Shown: positions 7,190-15,296 of the stretch, piece by piece | How positions within the stretch are numbered: the stretch's first letter is position 1 | Layout: every line of letters starts with the position of its first letter | Source: CAVPDE01 sp964580575 | GTDB taxonomy: Bacteria; Desulfobacterota; DSM-4660; Desulfatiglandales; HGW-15 | Length of the DNA stretch: 64,000 nt | Assembly (NCBI GenBank): GCA_964580575.1 | Contig: CAZOLJ010000002.1 | Coordinates: 38,846-102,845, forward strand | Direction of reading: 5' to 3' | The notes under the pieces: model-generated | What the model saw: the letters and a program-made list of their open reading frames with translations, nothing else | Told to the model about the DNA's origin: nothing | The model's database searches: none | Program-made: the position numbers and the translations under genes

Positions 7190-8827
7190 ATGAAAGCAGG
7201 AATCAAACCCCTCACAAGACGCAAGACATGGAAGGCTCTTAAAGCCCACTATAGGGACGTCCGGGAGCTGCATCTGCGGGATCTCTTCGCACAGGACTCC
7301 GAGCGCGGCGAGCGGATGGCGGTCGAAGCTGCAGGAATCTATCTGGATTACTCGAAAAATCGGGTCACCGACGAAACCGTCAAGCTCCTGATGCAACTGG
7401 CCGAGGAATCCGGATTGCGAGAAAAGATCGCAGCCATGTTCAGCGGGGAGAAGATCAACGTCACGGAAAAGCGAGCCGTCCTGCACGTGGCCCTGCGAGC
7501 GCCGAGAGGGGCATCCATCTTCGTAGACGGAGAGAACATAGTGCCCCAGGTCCACGCCGTGCTCGACAAGATGGCGGACTTCTCCAAGCGCATCCGGAGC
7601 GGTGGCTGGAAAGGCCACACGGGCAAGCGCCTTCGTAATGTTGTCAACATCGGCATCGGCGGCTCCGACCTTGGTCCGGTCATGGCCTACGAGGCGCTGA
7701 AACACTACAGCGACCGCACCATGACTTTCCGGTTCGTCTCCAACATCGACGCTACAGACTTTGCGGAGGCGGTGCAGGACCTGGACCCGGCTGAGACTCT
7801 CTTCATCGTCTCTTCGAAGACCTTCACCACCCTGGAGACGATGACCAATGCCCAAACAGCTCGCGAGTGGTTGCTCAAGGGACTTGGCGGCGACGTCAAA
7901 GCAGTGGCCAAGCACTTTGTCGCGATTTCCACGAACACCGCCAAGGTGTCCGAGTTCGGCATTGACACGGCCAACATGTTCGAGTTCTGGGACTGGGTCG
8001 GCGGCCGCTACTCCATGGACTCGGCCATCGGCCTGTCCACCATGCTGGCCCTCGGACCGGATCACTTCCGGGCCCTGCTCCGGGGTTTCCACGAGATGGA
8101 TGAGCACTTCCGCACAGCGCCCTTCGAACGCAACCTGCCGGTGCTCATGGCCCTCCTGGCCGTGTGGTACAACAATTTCTTCGGAGCACAGAGCGTGGCG
8201 GTCTTGCCTTACGAACAGTACCTGAAGCGATTCCCTGCATATCTCCAACAGTTGACCATGGAGAGCAACGGCAAGCACGTCACCCTGGACGGGACCGAGG
8301 TGGACTACCAAACAAGCCCGATTTACTGGGGGGAGCCGGGAACCAATGGCCAGCACTCCTTTTACCAGTTGATCCATCAGGGAACCAAGCTCATCCCCTG
8401 TGATTTCATCGCGTTTGTGGAGCCTCTGAACCCGATCGGCCGGCACCATGATCTGCTTCTGGCGAACGTCTTTGCACAAAGTGAGGCTCTGGCCTTCGGC
8501 AAGGCGGCCGAGGAGGTGAGAGAGGAAGGGACGGCGGAGTGGCTTGTTCCACACCGCGTTTTCCAGGGCAACCGGCCGACCAACACCCTGCTTGCTGACC
8601 GGCTTACGCCGGAAACCCTCGGCAAGCTTGTGGCTCTCTACGAGCACGCTGTTTTCACCCAAGGGGCGATCTGGAACATCGACTCGTTCGACCAGTGGGG
8701 CGTGGAGCTTGGCAAGGCGCTGGCCCAGCGGATTGTACCTGAGCTGGAGAACAAGAAAGAGCCGTCTCTCGGCCATGACAGTTCAACGAACAATCTGATC
8801 AGGAGATATCGAAAAGGAAAAAATTAG
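7190..8827 (+). CDS. pgi: glucose-6-phosphate isomerase
   Basis: Interconverts glucose-6-phosphate and fructose-6-phosphate in the cytosol. The 545-residue length is that of the long (E. coli-like) class. Recognisable are NIGIGGSDLGPVMAYEAL, the sugar-phosphate loop SSKTFTTLET, YSMDSAIGLS, GEPGTNGQHSFYQLIHQG (holding the catalytic Glu-His region) and the late FDQWGVELGKAL with the catalytic lysine. AAGGAG precedes the ATG. It heads a set with gnd and pgl, so it probably feeds both glycolysis/gluconeogenesis and the pentose phosphate route. Confidence 0.96.
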   Translation: MKAGIKPLTRRKTWKALKAHYRDVRELHLRDLFAQDSERGERMAVEAAGIYLDYSKNRVTDETVKLLMQLAEESGLREKIAAMFSGEKINVTEKRAVLHVALRAPRGASIFVDGENIVPQVHAVLDKMADFSKRIRSGGWKGHTGKRLRNVVNIGIGGSDLGPVMAYEALKHYSDRTMTFRFVSNIDATDFAEAVQDLDPAETLFIVSSKTFTTLETMTNAQTAREWLLKGLGGDVKAVAKHFVAISTNTAKVSEFGIDTANMFEFWDWVGGRYSMDSAIGLSTMLALGPDHFRALLRGFHEMDEHFRTAPFERNLPVLMALLAVWYNNFFGAQSVAVLPYEQYLKRFPAYLQQLTMESNGKHVTLDGTEVDYQTSPIYWGEPGTNGQHSFYQLIHQGTKLIPCDFIAFVEPLNPIGRHHDLLLANVFAQSEALAFGKAAEEVREEGTAEWLVPHRVFQGNRPTNTLLADRLTPETLGKLVALYEHAVFTQGAIWNIDSFDQWGVELGKALAQRIVPELENKKEPSLGHDSSTNNLIRRYRKGKN

Positions 8828-8849
8828 GTCCCACCTCAGACGTGGCCCG

Positions 8850-8995
8850 GCAATCTAAAATCCCCCTTAGACGGGGGGAGGGCGAGGGTGGGGGTGGAAA
8901 AGGGAACAACATTTCTAAGCTTTTTCATTTCCCCCTCCCCTTTATCCCCTCCGCAAGGGGAGGGGAGCCTTTGATAGCGGGGCCTGGGGGGATTT
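8850..8995. repeat. C/G-rich dispersed repeat
   Basis: The block AATCCCCCTTAGACGGGG, a purine-rich run and TTTCCCCCTCCCC..CCGCAAGGGGAGGGG form imperfect inverted repeats between pgi and gnd. The same style of sequence occurs at 4101-4160 and 33705-33812. The open frame that begins at 8842 is a read-through of this repeat into gnd, not a real N-terminus. Confidence 0.65.
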
Positions 8996-9009
8996 TGAAA
9001 GGAGCGCTT

Positions 9010-10032
9010 ATGCAAATCGGGATGGTCGGTCTTGGAAGAATGGGCGGAAACATGGTGCGCAGGCTGATGCGTGCAGGTCATGAATTCATTGTTTACTCTG
9101 CGACGGCCAAGACAAGGGAAACCTTTGCCAAGGAGACAGGCGCTTTTGCCGCCTCCTCGATCGACGAGCTTGTGGCCAAGCTCAAGCCGCCGCGCGTGGT
9201 TTGGATCATGGTGCCGGCGGCCGTGACGGATGAGACGTTGAATCAGGTAGTCGACCGACTGCAAAAGGGGGACATCGTCATCGATGGTGGCAATTCCTAC
9301 TACATCGATGACATCCGTCGGGCCAGAGAGCTGGCTCCCAAGGGGATTCACTACGTCGATTGTGGGACAAGCGGTGGGGTCTGGGGGCTCGATCGTGGGT
9401 ATTGTCTCATGATCGGCGGGCCCAAAGAGGCGGTTAAGTACCTAGATCCGATTTTCAAAGCTCTTTCTCCCGGGCGAGGCTCGATTCCCCGAACTCCGGG
9501 CCGGGAAAAAGCCGGCGGCACGGCGGAGGAGGGGTATCTTCACTGCGGGCCGGCCGGCGCAGGCCACTTTGTGAAGATGGTGCACAACGGAATCGAATAC
9601 GGCATCATGGCAGCCTATGCCGAGGGGCTCAACATCTTGCACCACGCTAATGTGGGCAAGCAAGACCATGCGATCGATGCAGAGACCACGCCGCTCCGAA
9701 ACCCCGAAGAGTATCAATACGACATGAACTTGCCCGACATCGCAGAACTATGGCGCCGCGGCAGTGTGATCGCTTCGTGGCTGCTGGATCTGACGGCGGC
9801 CGCTCTGATACAGGATCCGGCTCTCTCCGGATTCGCGGGCCGGGTTTCGGACTCAGGCGAAGGGCGCTGGACCTCCAAGGCGGCGATCGATGAGGCTGTT
9901 CCAGCGCCGGTCCTCACGACGGCGCTCTATGAGCGATTCAGCTCGCGGGGCGAAGGGGACTTTGCCGATAAGATCTTGTCCGCCATGCGCTACCAGTTCG
10001 GAGGACACGTGGAGAAAGAGGCAAAGAAGTAA
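9010..10032 (+). CDS. gnd: 6-phosphogluconate dehydrogenase, decarboxylating
   Basis: Oxidises 6-phosphogluconate to ribulose-5-phosphate and CO2. I use the ATG at 9010 because AAAGGAG ends 6 bases before it and it starts the Rossmann fold directly (QIGMVGLGRMGGNMVRRL); the longer frame translates a repeat. The 340-residue product is the short class (GndA/YqeC-like), which often uses NAD. Other marks are DGGNSYY, VDCGTSGGVWGL for substrate binding and the catalytic GHFVKMVHNGIEYG. A tail of the family's C-terminal helical domain follows. Confidence 0.93.
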   Translation: MQIGMVGLGRMGGNMVRRLMRAGHEFIVYSATAKTRETFAKETGAFAASSIDELVAKLKPPRVVWIMVPAAVTDETLNQVVDRLQKGDIVIDGGNSYYIDDIRRARELAPKGIHYVDCGTSGGVWGLDRGYCLMIGGPKEAVKYLDPIFKALSPGRGSIPRTPGREKAGGTAEEGYLHCGPAGAGHFVKMVHNGIEYGIMAAYAEGLNILHHANVGKQDHAIDAETTPLRNPEEYQYDMNLPDIAELWRRGSVIASWLLDLTAAALIQDPALSGFAGRVSDSGEGRWTSKAAIDEAVPAPVLTTALYERFSSRGEGDFADKILSAMRYQFGGHVEKEAKK

Positions 10033-10033
10033 G

Positions 10034-10182
10034 AAATTCGAAATCCGAAGCACGAAACCCGAAACAACACTCAATGATCAGAATTCAAATGACCAAAAGC
10101 AAGGCCCTGGACTTCTGTTTTGAACATTGAAGTATTTGAACTTTGAGTTTGTTTCGAGTTTCGGATTTCGTGCTTCGAATTT
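10034..10182. repeat. intergenic inverted repeat of the AATCCGAA family
   Basis: AAATTCGAAATCCGAAGCACGAAAC opens and GTTTCGAGTTTCGGATTTCGTGC closes a roughly 149-bp unit whose arms are largely complementary; the centre holds CAAATGACC / TTTGAACATTG. The same design recurs at 58546-58705, and single arms occur near 4040 and 5725. It separates gnd from pgl. Confidence 0.75.
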
Positions 10183-10215
10183 GGCGAACCAAAGGGTCCG
10201 CTTTGGGAGCGATCG

Positions 10216-10905
10216 TTGGAGATTAGAGTATTGGCGGATGCTGATGCGGTTGCCCGGGACGCTGCCGTTTTCATCGCCGGGGAGGCTCGGGCTGCCGTGG
10301 CCGACCGTGGCCGGTTCATTATCGCGGTGAGCGGCGGTCGCGCACCATGGCAAATGCTGCGCCACCTAGCAGACGAGGAGTTACCCTGGAAGGGCGTGCA
10401 CGTCGTGCAGGTGGACGAACGTGTGGCTCCTGCAGGCGACCCTGACCGGAACCTGACGCACTTAGCCGAGAGCTTGCTCGAACGTGCGCCGCTGCCGCCC
10501 GAACGAATCCACGCCATGCCGGTGGATGAGAAAGACCTGGAGGCCGCGGCCAGGCGCTACGCTCTGACTCTCCGGGAGATCGCCGGCTCGCCGCCGGTGC
10601 TGGACCTCGTCCACCTGGGTCTCGGTACCGACGGCCACACCGCCTCTCTGGTGCCGGGAGATCCGGCTCTTGATGTCACGGACGAGGATGTTGCGTCCAC
10701 CGGGCCGTACCAGGGGAGGCGGCGTATGACCTTGACCTATCCCATCCTCAATCGTTCCCGACGTATCCTTTGGATAGTGACGGGGAGTGAGAAAGCGGAC
10801 ATGCTGGTGAGGCTGAGGAATGGTGATCCATCGATTCCTGCCGGCAGTGTGCGCCGGGATCATGCCCTGGTGCTCGCCGACCGAGCGGCGGCTGAAAGAT
10901 CCTGA
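10216..10905 (+). CDS. pgl: 6-phosphogluconolactonase
   Basis: Hydrolyses 6-phosphogluconolactone to 6-phosphogluconate. The 229 residues match the DevB/SOL family: an early AVSGGRAPWQML loop, DERVAPAGDPDRN and the signature LGLGTDGHTASLVPG. The start is a TTG with GGGAG 7 bases upstream; no ATG fits. It follows gnd, while zwf, which would supply its substrate, is absent from the window. The last 440 bases are overlapped on the other strand by an unrelated open frame. Confidence 0.92.
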   Translation: MEIRVLADADAVARDAAVFIAGEARAAVADRGRFIIAVSGGRAPWQMLRHLADEELPWKGVHVVQVDERVAPAGDPDRNLTHLAESLLERAPLPPERIHAMPVDEKDLEAAARRYALTLREIAGSPPVLDLVHLGLGTDGHTASLVPGDPALDVTDEDVASTGPYQGRRRMTLTYPILNRSRRILWIVTGSEKADMLVRLRNGDPSIPAGSVRRDHALVLADRAAAERS

Positions 10906-11580
10906 AAGCCTTCTGAGCGGCAAAGGTCCGAATCGCGAAAGTCGGGAAAGGAAGGTGGCTCCATCATACTGGGCAAGAAGGTGCGCAGTAAATCCAAGCG
11001 AAGCCTCTGAAGGAGAAGGCTGGATGTTAAGCTTTAATGGTCGAAGATCGACATTCGGGACAGCATGTAGGATGCGTTCAACAGCATCCCCCGCAGGCAA
11101 GCTCACGGTCCACCGCCTCGCGACATGCTTCAAGTTGCGGGAAGGTGTGTACAGTCTCACGGCGCCACCTCGCTCTCGCCGAATGGCGACCGCGCCCAGT
11201 GGCTGAGCCAGTTGGACGAGCTGCAGTTCTGGCGTATCTGTGGGCGGGAGAAACATCAGCCCGGCAAAGCTATCGTCTTTCCATGCAAGGAGCGCACGAC
11301 TCCCCTCCGCTGCCTTCCGAGCCAGTTCGCGAGCCTCGATGGACAAAGGAAGAAGGGAGGAGAAGTTCGTGTCTTCGGGGGCGATTATTGCCCCATAAGG
11401 CGGGATCAAACCCTCGTGCACGAACGGCTCCAAAGCAACCAATAGCTCGCTTAAGATATGCTCACGAATCTTCTTCGAGCGTGCCCAGCCCGGAAACAAA
11501 TGCTGGTCGCTCACCCCAGCGAGGTTAAGTTCCTTTCGCAGCAAATCGAGTCGGTTCTTGTCTGTGTTGTCCAGCGTCAC
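10462..11580 (-). CDS. unrecognised protein; C-terminal part probably spurious
   Basis: I use the GTG at 11580, preceded by AGGAGGT at 9 bases. Coding character is good for about the first 180 residues (11040-11580): EHILSELLVALEPFVHEGL, PPYGAIIAPEDTNFSS, SIEARELARKAAEGSRALL and GAVAIRRERGGAVRLYT look like an alpha/beta domain. Beyond about 11040 the frame stays open but becomes arginine-rich and runs antisense through pgl, so the gene has probably lost its true stop by a frameshift or deletion. No family recognised. It follows a second unknown minus-strand gene in a patch with transposase and integrase remnants. Confidence 0.45.
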   Translation of the reverse strand: MTLDNTDKNRLDLLRKELNLAGVSDQHLFPGWARSKKIREHILSELLVALEPFVHEGLIPPYGAIIAPEDTNFSSLLPLSIEARELARKAAEGSRALLAWKDDSFAGLMFLPPTDTPELQLVQLAQPLGAVAIRRERGGAVRLYTPSRNLKHVARRWTVSLPAGDAVERILHAVPNVDLRPLKLNIQPSPSEASLGFTAHLLAQYDGATFLSRLSRFGPLPLRRLSGSFSRRSVGEHQGMIPAHTAGRNRWITIPQPHQHVRFLTPRHYPKDTSGTIEDGIGQGHTPPPLVRPGGRNILVRDIKSRISRHQRGGVAVGTETQVDEVQHRRRAGDLPESQSVAPGRGLQVFLIHRHGVDSFGRQRRTFEQALG

Positions 11581-11614
11581 TGCAGCCTGACCTCCTGATG
11601 CACCTGACAAGACT

Positions 11615-11941
11615 TCATTCCAGAATTGCCCTCATGAATGCGTCCGCGGGGTCCGAGTAAAAGACGATTTTCACCTTCGTCGCCATGTCGTCCGGGAGGT
11701 CCAGAAGCTGCCTTCGCGATGAAATCGGCATGAGAAGGTGGTCATTGACCCATGCGAGCAGAGCCTCGAAACCGACGGCATAACCCGGTCGTGGTATATC
11801 GCTGGACGGATCGGGGTGCTCCTTGATAGTGCGGGTCTTGTTGTCGCCCTGGCAGACTATAACGCGCGGCCCTTTACGAGCCAATCGGTCAAACCTGCGA
11901 AGATCAGAGGCAAAGTATTCACGCGAAATAGATAAATCCAC
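11615..11941 (-). CDS. unrecognised 108-residue protein
   Basis: A small protein beginning MDLSISREYFASDLRRFDRLARK, with GPRVIVCQGDN, GFEALLAWVNDH and a C-terminal MATKVKIVFYSDPADAF. The mix looks like a real soluble alpha/beta protein, but no family comes to mind. It ends 34 bases before the next minus-strand start, so the two probably form an operon. The upstream side ends at an IS4-type transposase remnant, suggesting accessory DNA. Confidence 0.5.
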   Translation of the reverse strand: MDLSISREYFASDLRRFDRLARKGPRVIVCQGDNKTRTIKEHPDPSSDIPRPGYAVGFEALLAWVNDHLLMPISSRRQLLDLPDDMATKVKIVFYSDPADAFMRAILE

Positions 11942-11945
11942 TGGA

Positions 11946-12098
11946 CTACGATGCGATCAGACGATTTTCCTTACGGGACTACAATCGAGGAAAGACTATC
12001 CCGACAAACTTCGCAGAGTCAAATTCTTCGATGAAGAGAAGCACAGAAGTTTTTCCTTCCTTACGAATAATTTTATCGTGCCCGCCTTAGAGAACTTC
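11946..12098 (+). mobile_element. IS4-family transposase remnant
   Basis: One open stretch reads CDQTIFLTGLQSRKDYPDKL, then RRVKFFDEEKHRS and FLTNNFIVPALE, closely following the conserved mid-to-late region of IS4-type DDE transposases just before the YKxRWxVE-FFKW block that carries the catalytic Glu. That block and everything on both sides is missing, and no terminal inverted repeats were seen. It is a dead fragment. Confidence 0.65.
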
Positions 12099-12117
12099 AG
12101 AACCTACTTCGGGGAAA

Positions 12118-12270
12118 ATACTCTCCTTTCAAATATCACAGGAGATCAGGAAAGAAGAAGGCTTGACATCGGAATATGTGTTCACCTATGCTAGGCGCGC
12201 TATTGACCGAGTGGGCAGGGCTTTCAGAGGAGCCCCTTCCACAGAAGTCATCCCTCTTGTAACATATTGA
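12118..12270 (+). pseudogene. tyrosine recombinase (integrase) remnant
   Basis: In the frame of position 12154 the translation reads GLTSEYVFTYARRAIDRVGRAFRGA before a stop at 12268. This matches the stretch of phage-type integrases between the catalytic core motifs (SEYVFTYNGKPI..AFRxAC). It lies 12 bases ahead of tRNA-Arg, a common attachment target. The catalytic R-H-R-Y residues are not present. Short match, so only moderately sure. Confidence 0.45.
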
Positions 12271-12282
12271 AATCATTCCTAT

Positions 12283-12356
12283 GCCCCCGTAGCTCAGGTG
12301 GATAGAGCACCAGATTCCTAATCTGGGTGCCGCGTGTTCGAGTCACGCCGGGGGCA
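12283..12356 (+). tRNA. tRNA-Arg (anticodon CCT)
   Basis: A complete cloverleaf can be drawn: acceptor GCCCCCG with CGGGGGC, D-arm AGCTCAGGTGGATAGAGC, anticodon stem CCAGA/TCTGG around loop TTCCTAA (anticodon CCT, reading AGG), and T-arm GCGTG-TTCGAGT-CACGC. Discriminator base A; CCA is not encoded. It follows mobile-element remnants and precedes the rplU promoter. Confidence 0.93.
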
Positions 12357-12382
12357 CTTTTCTTTCCCACATAATTTTTGGG

Positions 12383-12411
12383 TTGACATTCGATAAAATG
12401 CTGCGTAATTA
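12383..12411 (+). promoter_or_regulatory. promoter of rplU operon
   Basis: TTGACA (12383-12388) and TAATTA (12406-12411) are 17 bases apart, 31 bases ahead of the rplU start. A consensus -35 box at this spacing suits a strongly expressed ribosomal protein operon. Confidence 0.65.
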
Positions 12412-12441
12412 TAAATGTTTCCGATTGGGAGGATGAGTGCA

Positions 12442-12753
12442 ATGTACGCAGTGATCGAAACAGGCGGCAAGCAGTACCGGGTGACCCAGGGCCAGGATTT
12501 GAAAGTGGAAAAGATCCCGGGCCTGGCGGGAGAAGAGGTGGTTTTCGACAAGGTGCTCGTGGTGGCGGACGGCGAAAACGTGACCATCGGCAAACCTTAC
12601 GTGGAGAATGCCAAGGTGCTTGCAAAGCTCGCTCGGCAGGCCAAGGACCGGAAGGTCCCTGTGTTCAAGTACAAAAGAAGAAAGGGCTTTCGCCGTAACA
12701 AGGGGCACCGGCAGGATTTTTCGCTGGTGAAGATCGAAGCCATCCAGGCTTGA
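12442..12753 (+). CDS. rplU: 50S ribosomal protein L21
   Basis: Binds 23S rRNA in the large subunit. I use the ATG at 12442, 9 bases after GGGAGG; it gives MYAVIETGGKQYRV and the standard 103 residues. The ATG at 12433 would sit on the ribosome site itself. The RKGHRQ-like basic tail (KGHRQDFSLVKIEAI) is typical. First gene of the rplU-rpmA-obgE operon found across bacteria. Confidence 0.97.
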   Translation: MYAVIETGGKQYRVTQGQDLKVEKIPGLAGEEVVFDKVLVVADGENVTIGKPYVENAKVLAKLARQAKDRKVPVFKYKRRKGFRRNKGHRQDFSLVKIEAIQA

Positions 12754-12820
12754 TCTCCAGACACGGCTAAGCGAACGAATTCGACACGCTGAGAATTCTT
12801 GAAGAAGAGGAACAGAGAGT

Positions 12821-13075
12821 ATGGCACACAAAAAGGCAGGCGGCAGCGCCAAGAACGGTAGAGATAGTGCCGGTCAACGATACGGAGTGAAGAAATACTC
12901 GGGCCAGAAGGTTCGGGCAGGCAACATCCTGGTTCGGCAAATGGGAACCAAGGTCCACCCGGGCGTGAACGTGGGGGTCGGCAAAGACTTCACCCTTTTC
13001 GCCAAGATCGACGGCATCGTCACCTATGAAAGAATGGACCGGTCCCGAAAACAGGTCAGTGTCTACGCGGCTTAG
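12821..13075 (+). CDS. rpmA: 50S ribosomal protein L27
   Basis: Large-subunit protein whose N-terminal tail reaches the peptidyl transferase centre. The 84 residues start MAHKKAGGSAKNGRDS, without the cleavable N-terminal extension of Firmicutes, and include GQKVRAGNILVRQ and VGVGKDFTLFA. AAGAGGAACAGAG precedes the start. Standard neighbour of rplU and obgE. Confidence 0.97.
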   Translation: MAHKKAGGSAKNGRDSAGQRYGVKKYSGQKVRAGNILVRQMGTKVHPGVNVGVGKDFTLFAKIDGIVTYERMDRSRKQVSVYAA

Positions 13076-13111
13076 ACTTCATCCGCACCCCTTCCTCATT
13101 CGAGCCAATCT

Positions 13112-14131
13112 ATGGGTTTTATTGACGAGGTTCTGATCACCGTCCGCTCAGGGGACGGGGGAAAGGGCTGCGTCAGCTTCAGGCGCGAGAAATTCATCCC
13201 CAGAGGGGGACCGGACGGAGGAGACGGCGGCAAGGGAGGAAGCGTCTTCTTCCGGGCCACCGAACGACTGGCCACCCTTCTCGATTTCAAATACCGCAGA
13301 CTATTCAAAGCGCGAAACGGCGAACCCGGAAGGGGCAGGAGCCAGACCGGCAAAAACGGCAAGGACATTGTCATCGAGGTCCCGCCCGGCACCCTTCTTT
13401 ACGCCGAAGAGACAGGCCGGGAGATCGCTGATCTCGTGCGTGACGGGCAGGAGGTCCTGATCCTAGAAGGAGGCCAGGGAGGCAAGGGAAACCAGCACTT
13501 TGCCACGTCCACCAACCGGGCCCCTCGCATGGCGCAACCAGGGATTCCGGGCGAGGAGAAAAGGCTGAGGCTTTCCCTCAAGTCCCTTGCGGACATCGGT
13601 CTCATTGGACTGCCCAATGCCGGCAAATCCACGCTCCTGTCCCGGCTCACCACAGCGACGCCCAAGATCGCCGATTACCCCTTCACGACCCTCATCCCCA
13701 ACCTGGGCGTGATGACCCTGGGCGAAGACAAGAAGCTCACAGTGGCCGACATCCCCGGCCTTGTGGAAGGGGCCAGTGAAGGCAAAGGGCTGGGGCACCG
13801 CTTTCTCAAGCACATCGAGAGGACCAGGTTGCTTCTTCACGTGATGGACCTCACCTATTCTCCGGCTCAAGCTCTCCTGGAGGATTTTTTTGTGGTGAGA
13901 AAGGAGCTGGAGGATTACCATGTGAACGTGGCTGCAAAAGACCAGATGGTGGTCCTCAACAAAATAGACCTTTACTCCACTCCACACCGGGATGTAAGAG
14001 AAGTGAAAAAGGCTCTGAAGGCCCTGGGGCTCGAATCCTATCCTGTTTCGGCGCTGACCGGAGAGGGGCTGGAGGAACTCAAGATCGCTTTGTTCAGGAA
14101 GTTTTACGATGGTCCATCTAGAAAACGATGA
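13112..14131 (+). CDS. obgE: GTPase Obg/CgtA
   Basis: Ribosome-associated GTPase acting late in 50S assembly and in stress control. Of 339 residues, 1-158 form the glycine-rich Obg fold (SGDGGKGCVSFRREKF, GPDGGDGGKGG), and 160-330 the G domain: G1 GLPNAGKSTLL, G2 YPFTTL, G3 DIPGLVEGA, G4 NKID, G5 SALTGEGL. It lacks the extra C-terminal OCT domain of some family members. It overlaps proB by 23 bases. Confidence 0.97.
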   Translation: MGFIDEVLITVRSGDGGKGCVSFRREKFIPRGGPDGGDGGKGGSVFFRATERLATLLDFKYRRLFKARNGEPGRGRSQTGKNGKDIVIEVPPGTLLYAEETGREIADLVRDGQEVLILEGGQGGKGNQHFATSTNRAPRMAQPGIPGEEKRLRLSLKSLADIGLIGLPNAGKSTLLSRLTTATPKIADYPFTTLIPNLGVMTLGEDKKLTVADIPGLVEGASEGKGLGHRFLKHIERTRLLLHVMDLTYSPAQALLEDFFVVRKELEDYHVNVAAKDQMVVLNKIDLYSTPHRDVREVKKALKALGLESYPVSALTGEGLEELKIALFRKFYDGPSRKR

Positions 14132-15296
14132 AGCCATGGGAGTTTCAAGGAAGAAACTTCTTCGGCGTGTGAAAAGGGTGGTCGTGAAGGTCGGAAGTGC
14201 CGTGCTCGCAGGCAGGGACGGCCTGAGCCGCAAGGTTCTTTGCGACTTGAGCGATGACATTTTTGGTCTGTGGCAAAGAGGGATCGAGGTGGTTCTCGTC
14301 TCGTCCGGGGCCATTGCCTCGGGCATGAAAAAAATCGGCCTGGCCAGGAGGCCTGATTCCATTTCCCATAAGCAGGCGGTTGCGGCTGTGGGCCAATGCA
14401 GCCTCATGCTGGCCTGGGAAAAAGCGTTCGGCCGCCACGGGCAGAAGGTGGCGCAGATCCTGATCACCCGGGACGACTTCAACCACCGGGGCCGTTACCT
14501 CAATGCGAGGAACACGATTTTCACCCTCCTTTCCTGGAAAATCATACCCATCATCAATGAGAACGACACGGTGGTGGTGGAAGAAATCAAGTTCGGGGAC
14601 AATGACAGCTTGAGCGCCATGGTGACCGACCTGCTGGACGCAGACGTGCTCGTCATGCTCACCAATGAGGACGGACTCTACGACAAAGACCCCCGAACGA
14701 ACGAGGATGCAAAGCTGATCAGGGTCGTGGGGCGGGTGAGCCGGGAGACCCTGAGATATGCCGCTTCAAGACCGGGAAACCTGGGCACAGGCGGGATGCA
14801 GAGCAAGGTCAGGGCAGGCCAAAAAGCTTCTCTTGGCGGAATTCCTGTGGTGATCGCCAACGGCACCAGGCCGGGTGTTCTCGGAGAGATCTTCAAAGGA
14901 AAAGACATCGGGACGGTCTTCCTTCCTCAGGATGTGAACCTGTGCAGCCGGAAGCGCTGGATCGCCTTTACCAAGGCTCCCAAAGGGGAGCTGGTGGTGG
15001 ATCGCGGCGCGGAAAAGGCGCTGCTGGGAGGCGGCAAGAGCCTGCTTCCCTCAGGCATCCGGGAGGTGAGGGGACACTTCGGCCACGGCGACTCGGTGGT
15101 CGTTGTGAACGAGTGGAGCGAGGAACTGGGTGTGGGAATGGTCAACTATGACTCGGGCGACATCCGGAAGATCATGGGCCTGAAAACAACGGAGATTGAA
15201 TCCGTCCTGGGCTTCCGGCATGACGACGAGGTGATCCACCGGGACAACCTGGTCATGACCCGGAACCTGGAACAGGGAGAGGCGGTATGTCTTTAG
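14109..15296 (+). CDS. proB: glutamate 5-kinase with PUA domain
   Basis: Phosphorylates glutamate as the first step of proline synthesis. The kinase domain covers about residues 17-275 (VVVKVGSAVL, VLVSSGAIASG, INENDTV, GTGGMQSKVRAG) and a PUA domain occupies the last 100 residues. I keep the ATG at 14109 because AGGAAG lies 7 bases before it, which makes a 23-base overlap with obgE; ATG 14136 is the alternative. Its stop overlaps proA. Confidence 0.95.
   Translation: MVHLENDEAMGVSRKKLLRRVKRVVVKVGSAVLAGRDGLSRKVLCDLSDDIFGLWQRGIEVVLVSSGAIASGMKKIGLARRPDSISHKQAVAAVGQCSLMLAWEKAFGRHGQKVAQILITRDDFNHRGRYLNARNTIFTLLSWKIIPIINENDTVVVEEIKFGDNDSLSAMVTDLLDADVLVMLTNEDGLYDKDPRTNEDAKLIRVVGRVSRETLRYAASRPGNLGTGGMQSKVRAGQKASLGGIPVVIANGTRPGVLGEIFKGKDIGTVFLPQDVNLCSRKRWIAFTKAPKGELVVDRGAEKALLGGGKSLLPSGIREVRGHFGHGDSVVVVNEWSEELGVGMVNYDSGDIRKIMGLKTTEIESVLGFRHDDEVIHRDNLVMTRNLEQGEAVCL

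Noticed and set aside
6926..8776. 616-codon minus-strand open frame across pgi
   Set aside because: Antisense to a complete pgi; no domain or ribosome site.
12248..12625. Minus-strand frame over tRNA-Arg and rplU
   Set aside because: Reads the tRNA backwards (typical spurious 'RRDSNTRHPD' product) and antisense of rplU.
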